Shown piece by piece: positions 29,724-36,609 of a stretch of 64,000 nt of DNA (the first letter of the stretch is position 1; every line of letters starts with the position of its first letter). The translations under genes and the position numbers were made by a program. This DNA comes from Pararoseomonas baculiformis. GTDB lineage: Bacteria; Pseudomonadota; Alphaproteobacteria; Acetobacterales; Acetobacteraceae. Where the stretch lies: positions 124,001 through 188,000 of the forward strand of contig NZ_JAGIZB010000003.1 of NCBI RefSeq assembly GCF_017813395.1. The letters are read 5' to 3'. The notes under the pieces are model-generated. The model saw only the letters and a list, made by a program, of their open reading frames with translations, had not been told where the DNA came from and made no database searches.

Positions 29724-30038
29724 GACCTTCCCCAGTGATCTGAATTTCCTCGCGCCGCGGCCCCGTGCTGCCTCGCTTCCAGCCCGGCCCGCGGCAGGAT
29801 GCGCGAGGGTCCGTGGTGGCTCCCCAAAAATTCCGCCTTTCGCTCCGCGTGGCCCGGTGACGCCGGAAGCATTCGCCATGCTCTCACGCCCCGGGAAGCC
29901 TCCGCGCGGCAATCGAACTGGCCCTGCATCCCCTTCCCGCGGCGTCACCCGGGACCTGCCGGAATATTCGCCCACCCCCCTTGCAGGGGATCGGCGACCG
30001 CGATATTGGGCGCCTCCCGCCAGATGGTGGGCCGCTGA
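29724..30038 (+). other. 315-base gap between two tRNA genes, no protein gene seen
   Basis: Open frames here (up to 79 codons) have Arg/Pro-rich translations and run into the tRNA, so I reject them. The stretch holds one long-range inverted repeat: arms 29748-29760 and 29789-29808 can pair over 13 bases with a bulge. A possible promoter for tRNA-Asn lies at its 3' end. A small RNA is possible but unproven. Confidence 0.4.
29981..30007 (+). promoter_or_regulatory. Candidate promoter of tRNA-Asn
   Basis: TTGCAG (29981-29986) and GATATT (30002-30007), spaced 15 bases, lie about 31 bases before the mature tRNA 5' end. The -10 is the only AT-rich hexamer nearby. The short spacing is a weakness; TATTGG shifted by two gives 17. 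Confidence 0.3.
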
Positions 30039-30114
30039 TCCCCGATAGCTCAGCTGGTAGAGCACGCGACTGTTAATCGCTAGGTCGTTGGTTCGAGTCC
30101 AACTCGGGGAGCCA
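30039..30114 (+). tRNA. tRNA-Asn (anticodon GTT)
   Basis: Cloverleaf: acceptor TCCCCGA with TCGGGGA, D-arm GCTCAGCTGGTAGAGC, anticodon loop CTGTTAA with anticodon GTT, T-arm with GGTTCGAGTCC. Discriminator G and encoded CCA at 30112-30114. The opposing phnF stop begins two bases further on. Confidence 0.96.
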
Positions 30115-30116
30115 CT

Positions 30117-30920
30117 TCAGAAGGGGGATGCGCCGGAAGGTGCGTCCCCCTTCGCCGTTCCAGGCCAGCCCTCAGGCATCTCCTCCTCCACAAGAACCTG
30201 CACCCGCCCTGCCGCATAGCAGGCCAGGGTGAAGTCCACCGGCCTGCCCTCCGCATCCAGGTTCAACGCCTCGCTCGCAAGTACGGGGCGTGTCCGGGGC
30301 TGCCGGAGACGCTGGGCTTCCTCCCCCGTGGGGAGGCGGGCCGTGATCCGGGTGCGGGCGCGCCGGTAATCTGCCACGCCGCAGGCTGCGAGCGCGGCGG
30401 TGATCGAGGGCATGGCCCGCAACGCGGTTTCGGCTGCGGCGAATCGCGGGAGAGGCAGGTGGTGCACGCCGATCACCACGGGCGCGCCATCGGCCATGCC
30501 CAGCCGCTCAGCGCGCAGGACTGGGCTGCGATGTGCAATGCCCAGGGCCTCCGCCACAGCGCGCGGCGCGGGCACGGCACCCAGGCGGAGGATTCGTCCG
30601 CCCGGCTCCCGCCGCTGCGCCCGGATCGTATCGAAGAAGCGGGTTCGCCCATGCAGCGGGTAATCCAACACCTCCCCCGCCACGAAGCTGCCCCTGCCCT
30701 GCTCCGTCCGGATCAGGCCGCGTCGCTCCAGTTCCTCAAGCGCGCGGCGCACCGTGTGGCGGTTCACGCCAAAGCGCACGGAAAGATTGCCCTCGCTGGG
30801 CAGGCGCTCCTCGGGCGGATGCTGCCCGGCGGCGATATCCTTTTCGAGCATCGCGGCAATCTGCCGCCAGAGGGCCGTGCCGCTCTCCCGCCGGAGGAGG
30901 GGCGGCGAAGCGAACGTCAT
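30117..30920 (-). CDS. phnF: GntR-family (HutC subfamily) phosphonate regulator PhnF
   Basis: A 267-residue regulator: winged-helix DNA-binding domain at about 12-78 (RLPSEGNLSVRFGVNRHTVRRALEELERRGLI) and a UTRA ligand-binding domain at about 95-245. The HTVRRAL helix and RFFDTIRAQ segment match PhnF. It is divergent from phnM, with a TGTCTAGACA palindrome between them, so it probably represses both directions and responds to phosphate or a phosphonate intermediate. Its last codons overlap a strong hairpin that also ends the facing tRNA-Asn transcript. Confidence 0.9.
   Translation of the reverse strand: MTFASPPLLRRESGTALWRQIAAMLEKDIAAGQHPPEERLPSEGNLSVRFGVNRHTVRRALEELERRGLIRTEQGRGSFVAGEVLDYPLHGRTRFFDTIRAQRREPGGRILRLGAVPAPRAVAEALGIAHRSPVLRAERLGMADGAPVVIGVHHLPLPRFAAAETALRAMPSITAALAACGVADYRRARTRITARLPTGEEAQRLRQPRTRPVLASEALNLDAEGRPVDFTLACYAAGRVQVLVEEEMPEGWPGTAKGDAPSGASPF
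30121..30152 (+). terminator. Hairpin terminator of tRNA-Asn inside the phnF 3' end
   Basis: A 14-bp stem (two G-T pairs) with loop GGAA begins six bases after the tRNA CCA end; its arms carry AAGGGGGA and TCCCCCTT. It lies within the last codons of the opposing phnF gene, so one element probably ends both transcripts while also encoding the PhnF C-terminus. Confidence 0.6.
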
Positions 30921-30938
30921 GGTTTCGTAACCCCGACA

Positions 30939-30948
30939 TGTCTAGACA
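30939..30948. promoter_or_regulatory. PhnF operator candidate (TGTCTAGACA)
   Basis: A perfect 10-base palindrome whose core GTCTAGAC fits the GT(A/C)TA(G/T)AC pattern known for HutC-type GntR regulators. It lies 19 bases before the phnF start and 71 before phnM, in the only gap shared by both. PhnF is the natural binder. Confidence 0.65.
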
Positions 30949-31018
30949 AGCATGGCATGGAGGAGGAAGGAGCGCCACGGACTTGCCCACCGGCCTGACT
31001 CGGGCAGAAGGGGTGCGC

Positions 31019-32158
31019 ATGAGCGACGAAACCATCCTGACCAATGCCCGCCTGGTCCTGCCCAGCCGCGTCGAGACCGGCACCGTGCTGCTGCGGGGCG
31101 GATCGATCGCCGAGCTTTCCTCCCGCCGCAGCACCGCCCCGGGCGCGATCGACCTGGAGGGCGACTACCTCATCCCCGGCGTGGTGGATGTGCACACCGA
31201 CAATCTTGAGCGTCAGGTGATGCCCCGGGCCCATGCGCGCTGGCCCTCCGTCTCCGCCTTCCTCTCCCATGACAGCCAGACGGCCGTGGCGGGCGTGACC
31301 ACGGTGCTGGACGCGCTCTGCCTCGGTGATCTCGGCTTCGACGAGAGCCGGCTGCGGACCGCCCGGGAGGGCGTACGGGACATGATGGCGCTGACCGAGG
31401 CCGGGGTGCTGAAATCCGAGCACCTGCTGCATCTGCGCTGCGAACTGCCCGCGACAGACATGCTGCCGATGCTGGAGGAGTTCCACGACCATCCGCTGCT
31501 ACGCATGGTCAGCCTCATGGACCACACACCCGGCGTGGGCCAGTACGCCGATGCCGATCGCTACCGTGCAATGCGGGTGAAGGGTGGCGCCAGCCGCGAG
31601 GAGGTGGAGCGGCGTATGGCCGAGCTGACCGCGCAGCGGGAGGTGCAGGCCGAACCGAACCGCCGGGCCCTGCTGGGCCTGCTGGAGGGCCGCGAGGTTC
31701 CACTGGCCACCCATGATGACTGGGATCCGGAGATCGTGGCCCGCAATGCCGCTGATGGCATCGGGATCAGCGAGTTCCCGGTCAACCTGCCTGCTGCGCG
31801 CGCGGCGCGGGCGCATGGGATGGCCGTGATCGCGGGCGCGCCGAACCTCGTCCGCGGCGGCAGCCATTCCGGCAATGTCTCGGCCGCCGAGCTGGCGCGG
31901 GAAGGGCTCGTGGACATCATCGCCTCGGACTACGTGCCGCCCGCCATGATCGAGGCCGCGTGGCGCCTGATGGATGAGGCGGGGATGGAGCTGCCCGCGG
32001 CGGTGGCCACCATCACCGCCAACCCGGCCCGCTCCCTCGGGCTGCATGATCGCGGCCGGATCGAGCCTGGGCTGCGGGCCGATCTGGTCCGCATCCGGGA
32101 ATTCGGCCGTATGCCCGTGGTCCAGGCCGTGTGGCGCGGCGGGGCGCGGATCGCATGA
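31019..32158 (+). CDS. phnM: Alpha-D-ribose 1-methylphosphonate 5-triphosphate diphosphatase PhnM
   Basis: A 379-residue amidohydrolase-fold protein. The metal motif is DVHTDN (57-62), followed by FLSHDSQTAVAGVTTVLDAL, SLMDHTPGVGQY, THDDWDPE, GAPNLVRGGSHSGN and IIASDYVPPAM, all PhnM hallmarks. In the C-P lyase pathway it removes diphosphate from the phosphonate-ribose triphosphate. Start: ATG at 31019 with AAGGGG nearby; an in-frame TTG 12 codons upstream has a stronger purine-rich site and is an alternative. It overlaps the next gene (ATGA). The core genes phnGHIJKL are not in this window. Confidence 0.94.
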   Translation: MSDETILTNARLVLPSRVETGTVLLRGGSIAELSSRRSTAPGAIDLEGDYLIPGVVDVHTDNLERQVMPRAHARWPSVSAFLSHDSQTAVAGVTTVLDALCLGDLGFDESRLRTAREGVRDMMALTEAGVLKSEHLLHLRCELPATDMLPMLEEFHDHPLLRMVSLMDHTPGVGQYADADRYRAMRVKGGASREEVERRMAELTAQREVQAEPNRRALLGLLEGREVPLATHDDWDPEIVARNAADGIGISEFPVNLPAARAARAHGMAVIAGAPNLVRGGSHSGNVSAAELAREGLVDIIASDYVPPAMIEAAWRLMDEAGMELPAAVATITANPARSLGLHDRGRIEPGLRADLVRIREFGRMPVVQAVWRGGARIA

Positions 32159-32847
32159 TGGGCGTTGCGCAGCTTGCCCGCGCCGCCCTCTACTGGGCGC
32201 CGGCACTGGACGATCCGCTGCACGCACTGGGCAGCACCTGGCTGGGGCGGGATGCCGAGACGGGCGCCACGCTTCCCCAGCCCGCCCAGCAGGGTTTCGA
32301 GCTTTGGCCGCTCACCGCCGATCCGCGCGGCTACGGGCTGCATGCCACGTTGAAGCCGCCCTTCCGGCTCTCTGGCAGCTACGCGGCCCTGCGGGACGAT
32401 GCCGCGCGGCTCGCCGCCGCCACCCGGCCCTTCGAGCTGCCCCCGCTGGAGGTCGCCTCGCTCAGCGGCTTCCTCGCCCTGCGGGAGGCCCAGCCCTGCC
32501 CTGCCCTTCAGGCCCTGGCCGATGCCTGCGTCGCGGCACTGGACCCGCATCGCGCGCCGCTGACCGAAGCCGAGATCGCGCGGCGGCGGCCGGAGCGCCT
32601 CTCCGATGCAGGCCGCTACAACCTGCATCACTGGGGCTACCCGCATGTGTTCGGCGAATGGCGCTTCCATGTCACCCTCACCCAGCGGCTGGCCCCGGAG
32701 CAGGAGGCCGTCATCCGCCCCGCCGCCCAGGCTTTCCTCGGCACGGCCGCCGCACGGCCGCGCCGCGTGACGGAGCTGTGCCTGTTCACGCAGGCCGCGC
32801 CGGGCGAGCCCTTCCTGATCGCCGAGCGTCTCCCGCTGGGGGGCTGA
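32155..32847 (+). CDS. DUF1045 phosphonate-associated 2H phosphoesterase-like protein
   Basis: A 230-residue protein with two H-x-T signatures, H63-A-T65 (YGLHATLKPPF) and H172-V-T174 (FHVTLTQRL), 109 residues apart. This is the layout of the 2H phosphoesterase superfamily, which opens or joins cyclic or 2'-3' phosphates. DUF1045 members usually sit beside phnM or phnN, so a role on a cyclic ribose phosphate intermediate is plausible. It is coupled to phnM by a 4-base overlap. Confidence 0.88.
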   Translation: MMGVAQLARAALYWAPALDDPLHALGSTWLGRDAETGATLPQPAQQGFELWPLTADPRGYGLHATLKPPFRLSGSYAALRDDAARLAAATRPFELPPLEVASLSGFLALREAQPCPALQALADACVAALDPHRAPLTEAEIARRRPERLSDAGRYNLHHWGYPHVFGEWRFHVTLTQRLAPEQEAVIRPAAQAFLGTAAARPRRVTELCLFTQAAPGEPFLIAERLPLGG

Positions 32848-32929
32848 CCCCTTTCCCCCGGCGACATCAGGCGGCAGGCTGCAGTGCAGCAAGGCCGGCG
32901 TGAAGCCGGCCGGGAGGGAGAGAGAAGCG

Positions 32930-34090
32930 ATGCAGGGCACGAGCGACGAGCACCAGGAGCTGCGCGACGCCGTGCGCGCCCTCTGCGCCGAGTTCCCCGC
33001 CGAGTACCACCGCAAGATCGATGCCGAACGGGGCTATCCGGAAGCCTTCATCGACGCTCTGACCAAGGCGGGCTGGCTGGCCGCCCTCATCCCCGAGGAA
33101 TATGGCGGTTCCGGCCTTGGCCTGACCGAGGCCTCCATCATCATGGAGGAGATCAACCGCTCCGGCGGCAATTCCGGCGCCTGCCATGGGCAGATGTACA
33201 ACATGGGCACGCTTCTCCGGCATGGCTCGGATGAGCAGAAGCGGCGCTACCTGCCCAAGATCGCCACGGGCGAGCTGCGCCTGCAATCCATGGGCGTGAC
33301 GGAGCCGACGACCGGCACGGATACGACGAAGATCAAGACGACGGCGGAGCGGAAGGGCGACCGCTATGTAGTCAATGGGCAGAAGGTCTGGATATCGCGC
33401 GTCCAGCATTCCGAGCTGATGATCCTCCTCGCCCGGACCACGCCGCTCGCCGAGGTGAAGAAGAAGTCCGAGGGCATGTCGATCTTCCTCGTCGATCTGC
33501 GCGACGCGATCGGCAAGGGCATGACCGTGCGTCCCATCGAGAACATGGTGAACCACGAGACCAACGAGCTGTTCTTCGACAATCTGGAGATCCCCGCGGA
33601 GAACCTGATCGGAGAGGAGGGGCGCGGGTTCAAATACATCCTGGACGGGCTGAACGCCGAGCGGACCCTGATCGCGGCGGAGTGCATCGGGGATGGCTAC
33701 TGGTTCATCGACAAGGTCGTCCCCTATGTGAAGGAGCGCGTCGTCTTCGGGCGGCCCATCGGGCAGAACCAGGGCGTGCAGTTCCCGATCGCGGAAAGCT
33801 ATATCGAGATCGAGGCGGCGAACCTGATGCGCTTCGAGGCCTGCCGGCTCTTCGACGCGCACCAGCCCTGCGGTGCCCAGGCGAACATGGCGAAATACCT
33901 GGCCGCCAAGGCTTCCTGGGAGGCCGCCAATGCATGCCTGCAATTCCATGGCGGCTTCGGCTTCGCGCATGAATACGACGTGGAGCGGAAGTTCCGGGAG
34001 ACGCGCCTCTACCAGGTGGCCCCGATCAGCACGAACCTCATTCTTTCCTATGTCGCCGAGCACGTGCTCGGCCTGCCGCGCAGCTTCTGA
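32930..34090 (+). CDS. Acyl-CoA dehydrogenase family protein
   Basis: A 386-residue flavoprotein with the three-part acyl-CoA dehydrogenase fold. Visible motifs: WLAALIPEEYGGSG, QSMGVTEPTTGTD (FAD and substrate contact), VNGQKVWISRVQHS, FKYILDGLNAERTLIAAECIG and the C-terminal QFHGGFGFAHEYDVERKFRET. It oxidises an acyl-CoA at the alpha-beta bond; chain preference cannot be read. A strong ribosome site (GGGAGAGAGAAG) fixes the ATG at 32930. The CitE-like gene begins two bases after the stop, so they form an operon. Confidence 0.93.
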   Translation: MQGTSDEHQELRDAVRALCAEFPAEYHRKIDAERGYPEAFIDALTKAGWLAALIPEEYGGSGLGLTEASIIMEEINRSGGNSGACHGQMYNMGTLLRHGSDEQKRRYLPKIATGELRLQSMGVTEPTTGTDTTKIKTTAERKGDRYVVNGQKVWISRVQHSELMILLARTTPLAEVKKKSEGMSIFLVDLRDAIGKGMTVRPIENMVNHETNELFFDNLEIPAENLIGEEGRGFKYILDGLNAERTLIAAECIGDGYWFIDKVVPYVKERVVFGRPIGQNQGVQFPIAESYIEIEAANLMRFEACRLFDAHQPCGAQANMAKYLAAKASWEAANACLQFHGGFGFAHEYDVERKFRETRLYQVAPISTNLILSYVAEHVLGLPRSF

Positions 34091-34092
34091 GG

Positions 34093-34890
34093 ATGGACGG
34101 CATGGGCATTCCGGTCACCCCCCTCTTCGTTCCGGGCGACCGCCCCGAGCGCTTCGCGAAGGCTGCCGCCTCCGGTGCCGATGCGGTGATCATCGATCTG
34201 GAGGATGCGGTCGCCCCGGAAAAGAAGCCGGAGGCACGCCGCGCGGCCGCCCAGGCCCGGCCGGAGGGCGTTCCGCTCTTCATCCGGATCAACGCGGACC
34301 AATCGGCATGGCATGCCGAGGACATGGCGGCTGTGAGGGAATCCCCCGCAGGCATCATCCTGCCCAAGGCGGAGGAGGCCGCGAGCCTGGCCTCGATCCG
34401 CGCCGCGATCGGGCCGGGGCGGCCCATCATCGCTCTCATCGAATCCGTGCGCGGGCTGGGGGCGGCGCGCGAGCTCGCGCGCCATGCCTCGGCCCTGGCC
34501 TTCGGCTCCATCGACTACGCGGCCGATCTCGGCATCGCCCATACGCGCGAAGCCCTGCTCTGGGCCCGTTCCGAGCTGGCCTTCGCCTCGCGGCTCGCGG
34601 GCATCGCCGCCCCGATCGACGGCGTGACCGCGACGATCGGCGATGACGCGCTGACGGAGGCCGATGCACGGCATGCGATGGAGATGGGATTCGGGGGAAA
34701 GCTCCTCATCCATCCCCGCCAGGTTCCGGCGGCACGCCGCGGCTTCGCCCCTTCGGAGGCGGAAATCACCTGGGCGCGGGAGGTCCTCTCCGCGGAAGGT
34801 GATGGCGCGGTGCAGGTCGGCGGGATGATGATCGACGCGCCGGTACGAATCCGAGCGGAAAGGATCCTCGCCCGCGCGCCCAAAGGGTGA
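34093..34890 (+). CDS. HpcH/HpaI aldolase / citrate lyase beta-subunit (CitE-like) family protein
   Basis: A 265-residue TIM-barrel lyase. LFVPGDRPERFAKAAASGADAV and IIDLEDAV hold the phosphate/CoA loop and an acidic metal ligand; LIESVRGLGAA gives the second Glu and FGSIDYAADLG follows. GGKLLIHPRQV is typical of CitE and malyl/citramalyl-CoA lyases. No citrate lyase alpha or gamma subunits are near, so a stand-alone beta-hydroxyacyl-CoA lyase or thioesterase role is likelier than citrate cleavage. It is co-transcribed with the acyl-CoA dehydrogenase. Confidence 0.88.
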   Translation: MDGMGIPVTPLFVPGDRPERFAKAAASGADAVIIDLEDAVAPEKKPEARRAAAQARPEGVPLFIRINADQSAWHAEDMAAVRESPAGIILPKAEEAASLASIRAAIGPGRPIIALIESVRGLGAARELARHASALAFGSIDYAADLGIAHTREALLWARSELAFASRLAGIAAPIDGVTATIGDDALTEADARHAMEMGFGGKLLIHPRQVPAARRGFAPSEAEITWAREVLSAEGDGAVQVGGMMIDAPVRIRAERILARAPKG

Positions 34891-34973
34891 GCCCTCTGGC
34901 CCCGGGCACGCGCGCCGTGCTGATCTGGACGTGAGGAAACGCGTCGCCGGCTGATCCGCGAAGGAGACTGCCG

Positions 34974-36554
34974 ATGCATCGCCGTACGCTGATGGGAGCC
35001 AGCGCCGCAGGGCTGCTGGCCCCTGCCCTGGTTCGGGCGCAAGCCGCCACCACGCTGCGCTTCACCCCGCAGCAGGATGTCGTGACGCTCGATCCCGTCA
35101 CCACCACCGCCTATGCGACGCGCAACCATGGCTACATGGTGTTCGACACGCTCTACGGCATGGACGGGAACTTTCAGGCCACGCCGCAGATGGTTGAAGG
35201 CCATCGGGTGGAGGATGAGGGGCGGCGCTGGGACCTGACCCTGCGCGACGGGCTGCGCTGGCATGATGGCGAAAGGGTGCTGGCGCGGGACTGCGTCGCC
35301 AGCATCGAGCGATGGGCGAAGCGCGACCCCTTCGGCGGTGTTCTCATGGCGGCCACGGACGAGCTCTCCGCCCCGGATGACCGCACCATTCGCTTCCGGC
35401 TCAAGCGCCCCTTCCCGCTCCTGCCGATCGCGCTCGGCAAGGCATCGGTGCCGGTCTGCGCCATGATGCCGGAGCGGCTGGCGCGAACCGATCCCTTCCG
35501 GCAGGTGCCGGAGCTGGTCGGCAGCGGTCCCTTCCGCTTCAAGGCCGATGAGCGCGTGCCGGGCTCGCTGAGCGTCTACACGAAGTTCGAGGGCTATGTG
35601 CCGCGCCAGGGCGGCACGCCGTCCTGGACCTCCGGTCCCAAGGTCGTGCATTTCGATCGCGTGGAGTGGCGCGTGATGCCCGACCCCTCGACCGCGACCT
35701 CCGCCCTGATCGCCGGCGAGGCCGACTGGCAGGAATATGCCTATCACGATCAGCTTCCGCTGATGCGGCGCTCCCGCAACGTGAAGGTGCAGGTGCTCGA
35801 CCCCACGGGTTTCGTCGGCATGATGCAGGTGAACCACCTGCAGCCGCCCTTCAACAACCCGGCCATCCGCCGGGCGCTATGGGGCGCGATCGACCAGGAA
35901 GGAGCCGTCCAGGCGCTGGTCGGCGCGGGGGAGACGAGCCTTTACAACCTGCCCCTTGGCTTCTTCTGCCCGAATACGCCGATGGCGTCCGATGTGGGGC
36001 TGGCTCCCCTCACCGCTCCGCGCGACATGGCCAAGGTCCGGACCGCGCTGCGGGAGGCCGGGTATAATGGCGAGCCCGTGCTTCTGATGATCCCGTCCAC
36101 AGCGACGGCATCCTCCACCATGGGCGCCGTCGCGGCCGATATGCTCAAGCAGGCCGGGATGAATGTCGAAGTCTATTCGGTCGAGTTCAACGCCATGCTG
36201 CAGCGGCGCAACCGGAAGGGCCCCGTGGCGGAGGGCGGCTGGAGCGCCTTCATCACAAACTGGGCGGGCACGGACTGGCTGAACCCGGCCGTCCACATCG
36301 CGCTGCGTGGCGCGGGGGAGGCCGGCTATGCCGGATGGGCCACCATCCCGCGGATCGAGGAGCTTCGGCAGGCCTGGTTCGCCGCACCGGACCTGGCAGC
36401 GCAGCAGGCCATCTGCCGGGACATCCAGGCCGAGGCGATGCGCGAGGTGCCCTACTATCCGCTTGGCCAGTATCTCCAGCCCACGGCCTTCCGGACCAAC
36501 ATCACCGGCGTGCTGGACGGCTTCGCGACATTCTGGAACGTGCGGCGCGCCTGA
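34974..36554 (+). CDS. ABC transporter substrate-binding protein, family 5 (peptide/organic solute)
   Basis: A 526-residue periplasmic binding protein of the DppA/OppA type. The N-terminus MHRRTLMGASAAGLLAPALV has an RRxLM twin-arginine-like leader. Family motifs include LDPVTTTAYATRNHGYMVFDTLYG, WDLTLRDGLRWHDGERV and NNPAIRRALWGAIDQ. A strong AAGGAG precedes the ATG. No permease or ATPase genes accompany it, so it must share another transporter. Its ligand may relate to the upstream acyl-CoA genes; that is inference. Confidence 0.92.
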   Translation: MHRRTLMGASAAGLLAPALVRAQAATTLRFTPQQDVVTLDPVTTTAYATRNHGYMVFDTLYGMDGNFQATPQMVEGHRVEDEGRRWDLTLRDGLRWHDGERVLARDCVASIERWAKRDPFGGVLMAATDELSAPDDRTIRFRLKRPFPLLPIALGKASVPVCAMMPERLARTDPFRQVPELVGSGPFRFKADERVPGSLSVYTKFEGYVPRQGGTPSWTSGPKVVHFDRVEWRVMPDPSTATSALIAGEADWQEYAYHDQLPLMRRSRNVKVQVLDPTGFVGMMQVNHLQPPFNNPAIRRALWGAIDQEGAVQALVGAGETSLYNLPLGFFCPNTPMASDVGLAPLTAPRDMAKVRTALREAGYNGEPVLLMIPSTATASSTMGAVAADMLKQAGMNVEVYSVEFNAMLQRRNRKGPVAEGGWSAFITNWAGTDWLNPAVHIALRGAGEAGYAGWATIPRIEELRQAWFAAPDLAAQQAICRDIQAEAMREVPYYPLGQYLQPTAFRTNITGVLDGFATFWNVRRA

Positions 36555-36567
36555 CGGGCGGGCAGGA

Positions 36568-36599
36568 CCAGGGGGAAGGCCGGCAGGCCTCCCCCCTGG
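36568..36599. terminator. Bidirectional hairpin between convergent genes
   Basis: A 14-bp stem with one mismatch: CCAGGGGG..GGCC (36568-36581) pairs with 36586-36599 around a 4-base loop. It lies midway between the substrate-binding protein stop at 36554 and the opposing stop at 36610. Confidence 0.7.
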
Positions 36600-36609
36600 C
36601 TTGGACGGA

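Noticed and set aside
29799-30048. Two short plus-strand frames between tRNA-Cys and tRNA-Asn
   Set aside because: Pro/Arg-rich, no ribosome site, and both run into or up to the tRNA-Asn gene.
30533-31018. Long N-terminal extension of phnM
   Set aside because: It overlaps phnF on the other strand and crosses the operator region; PhnM homology starts at the ATG at 31019.
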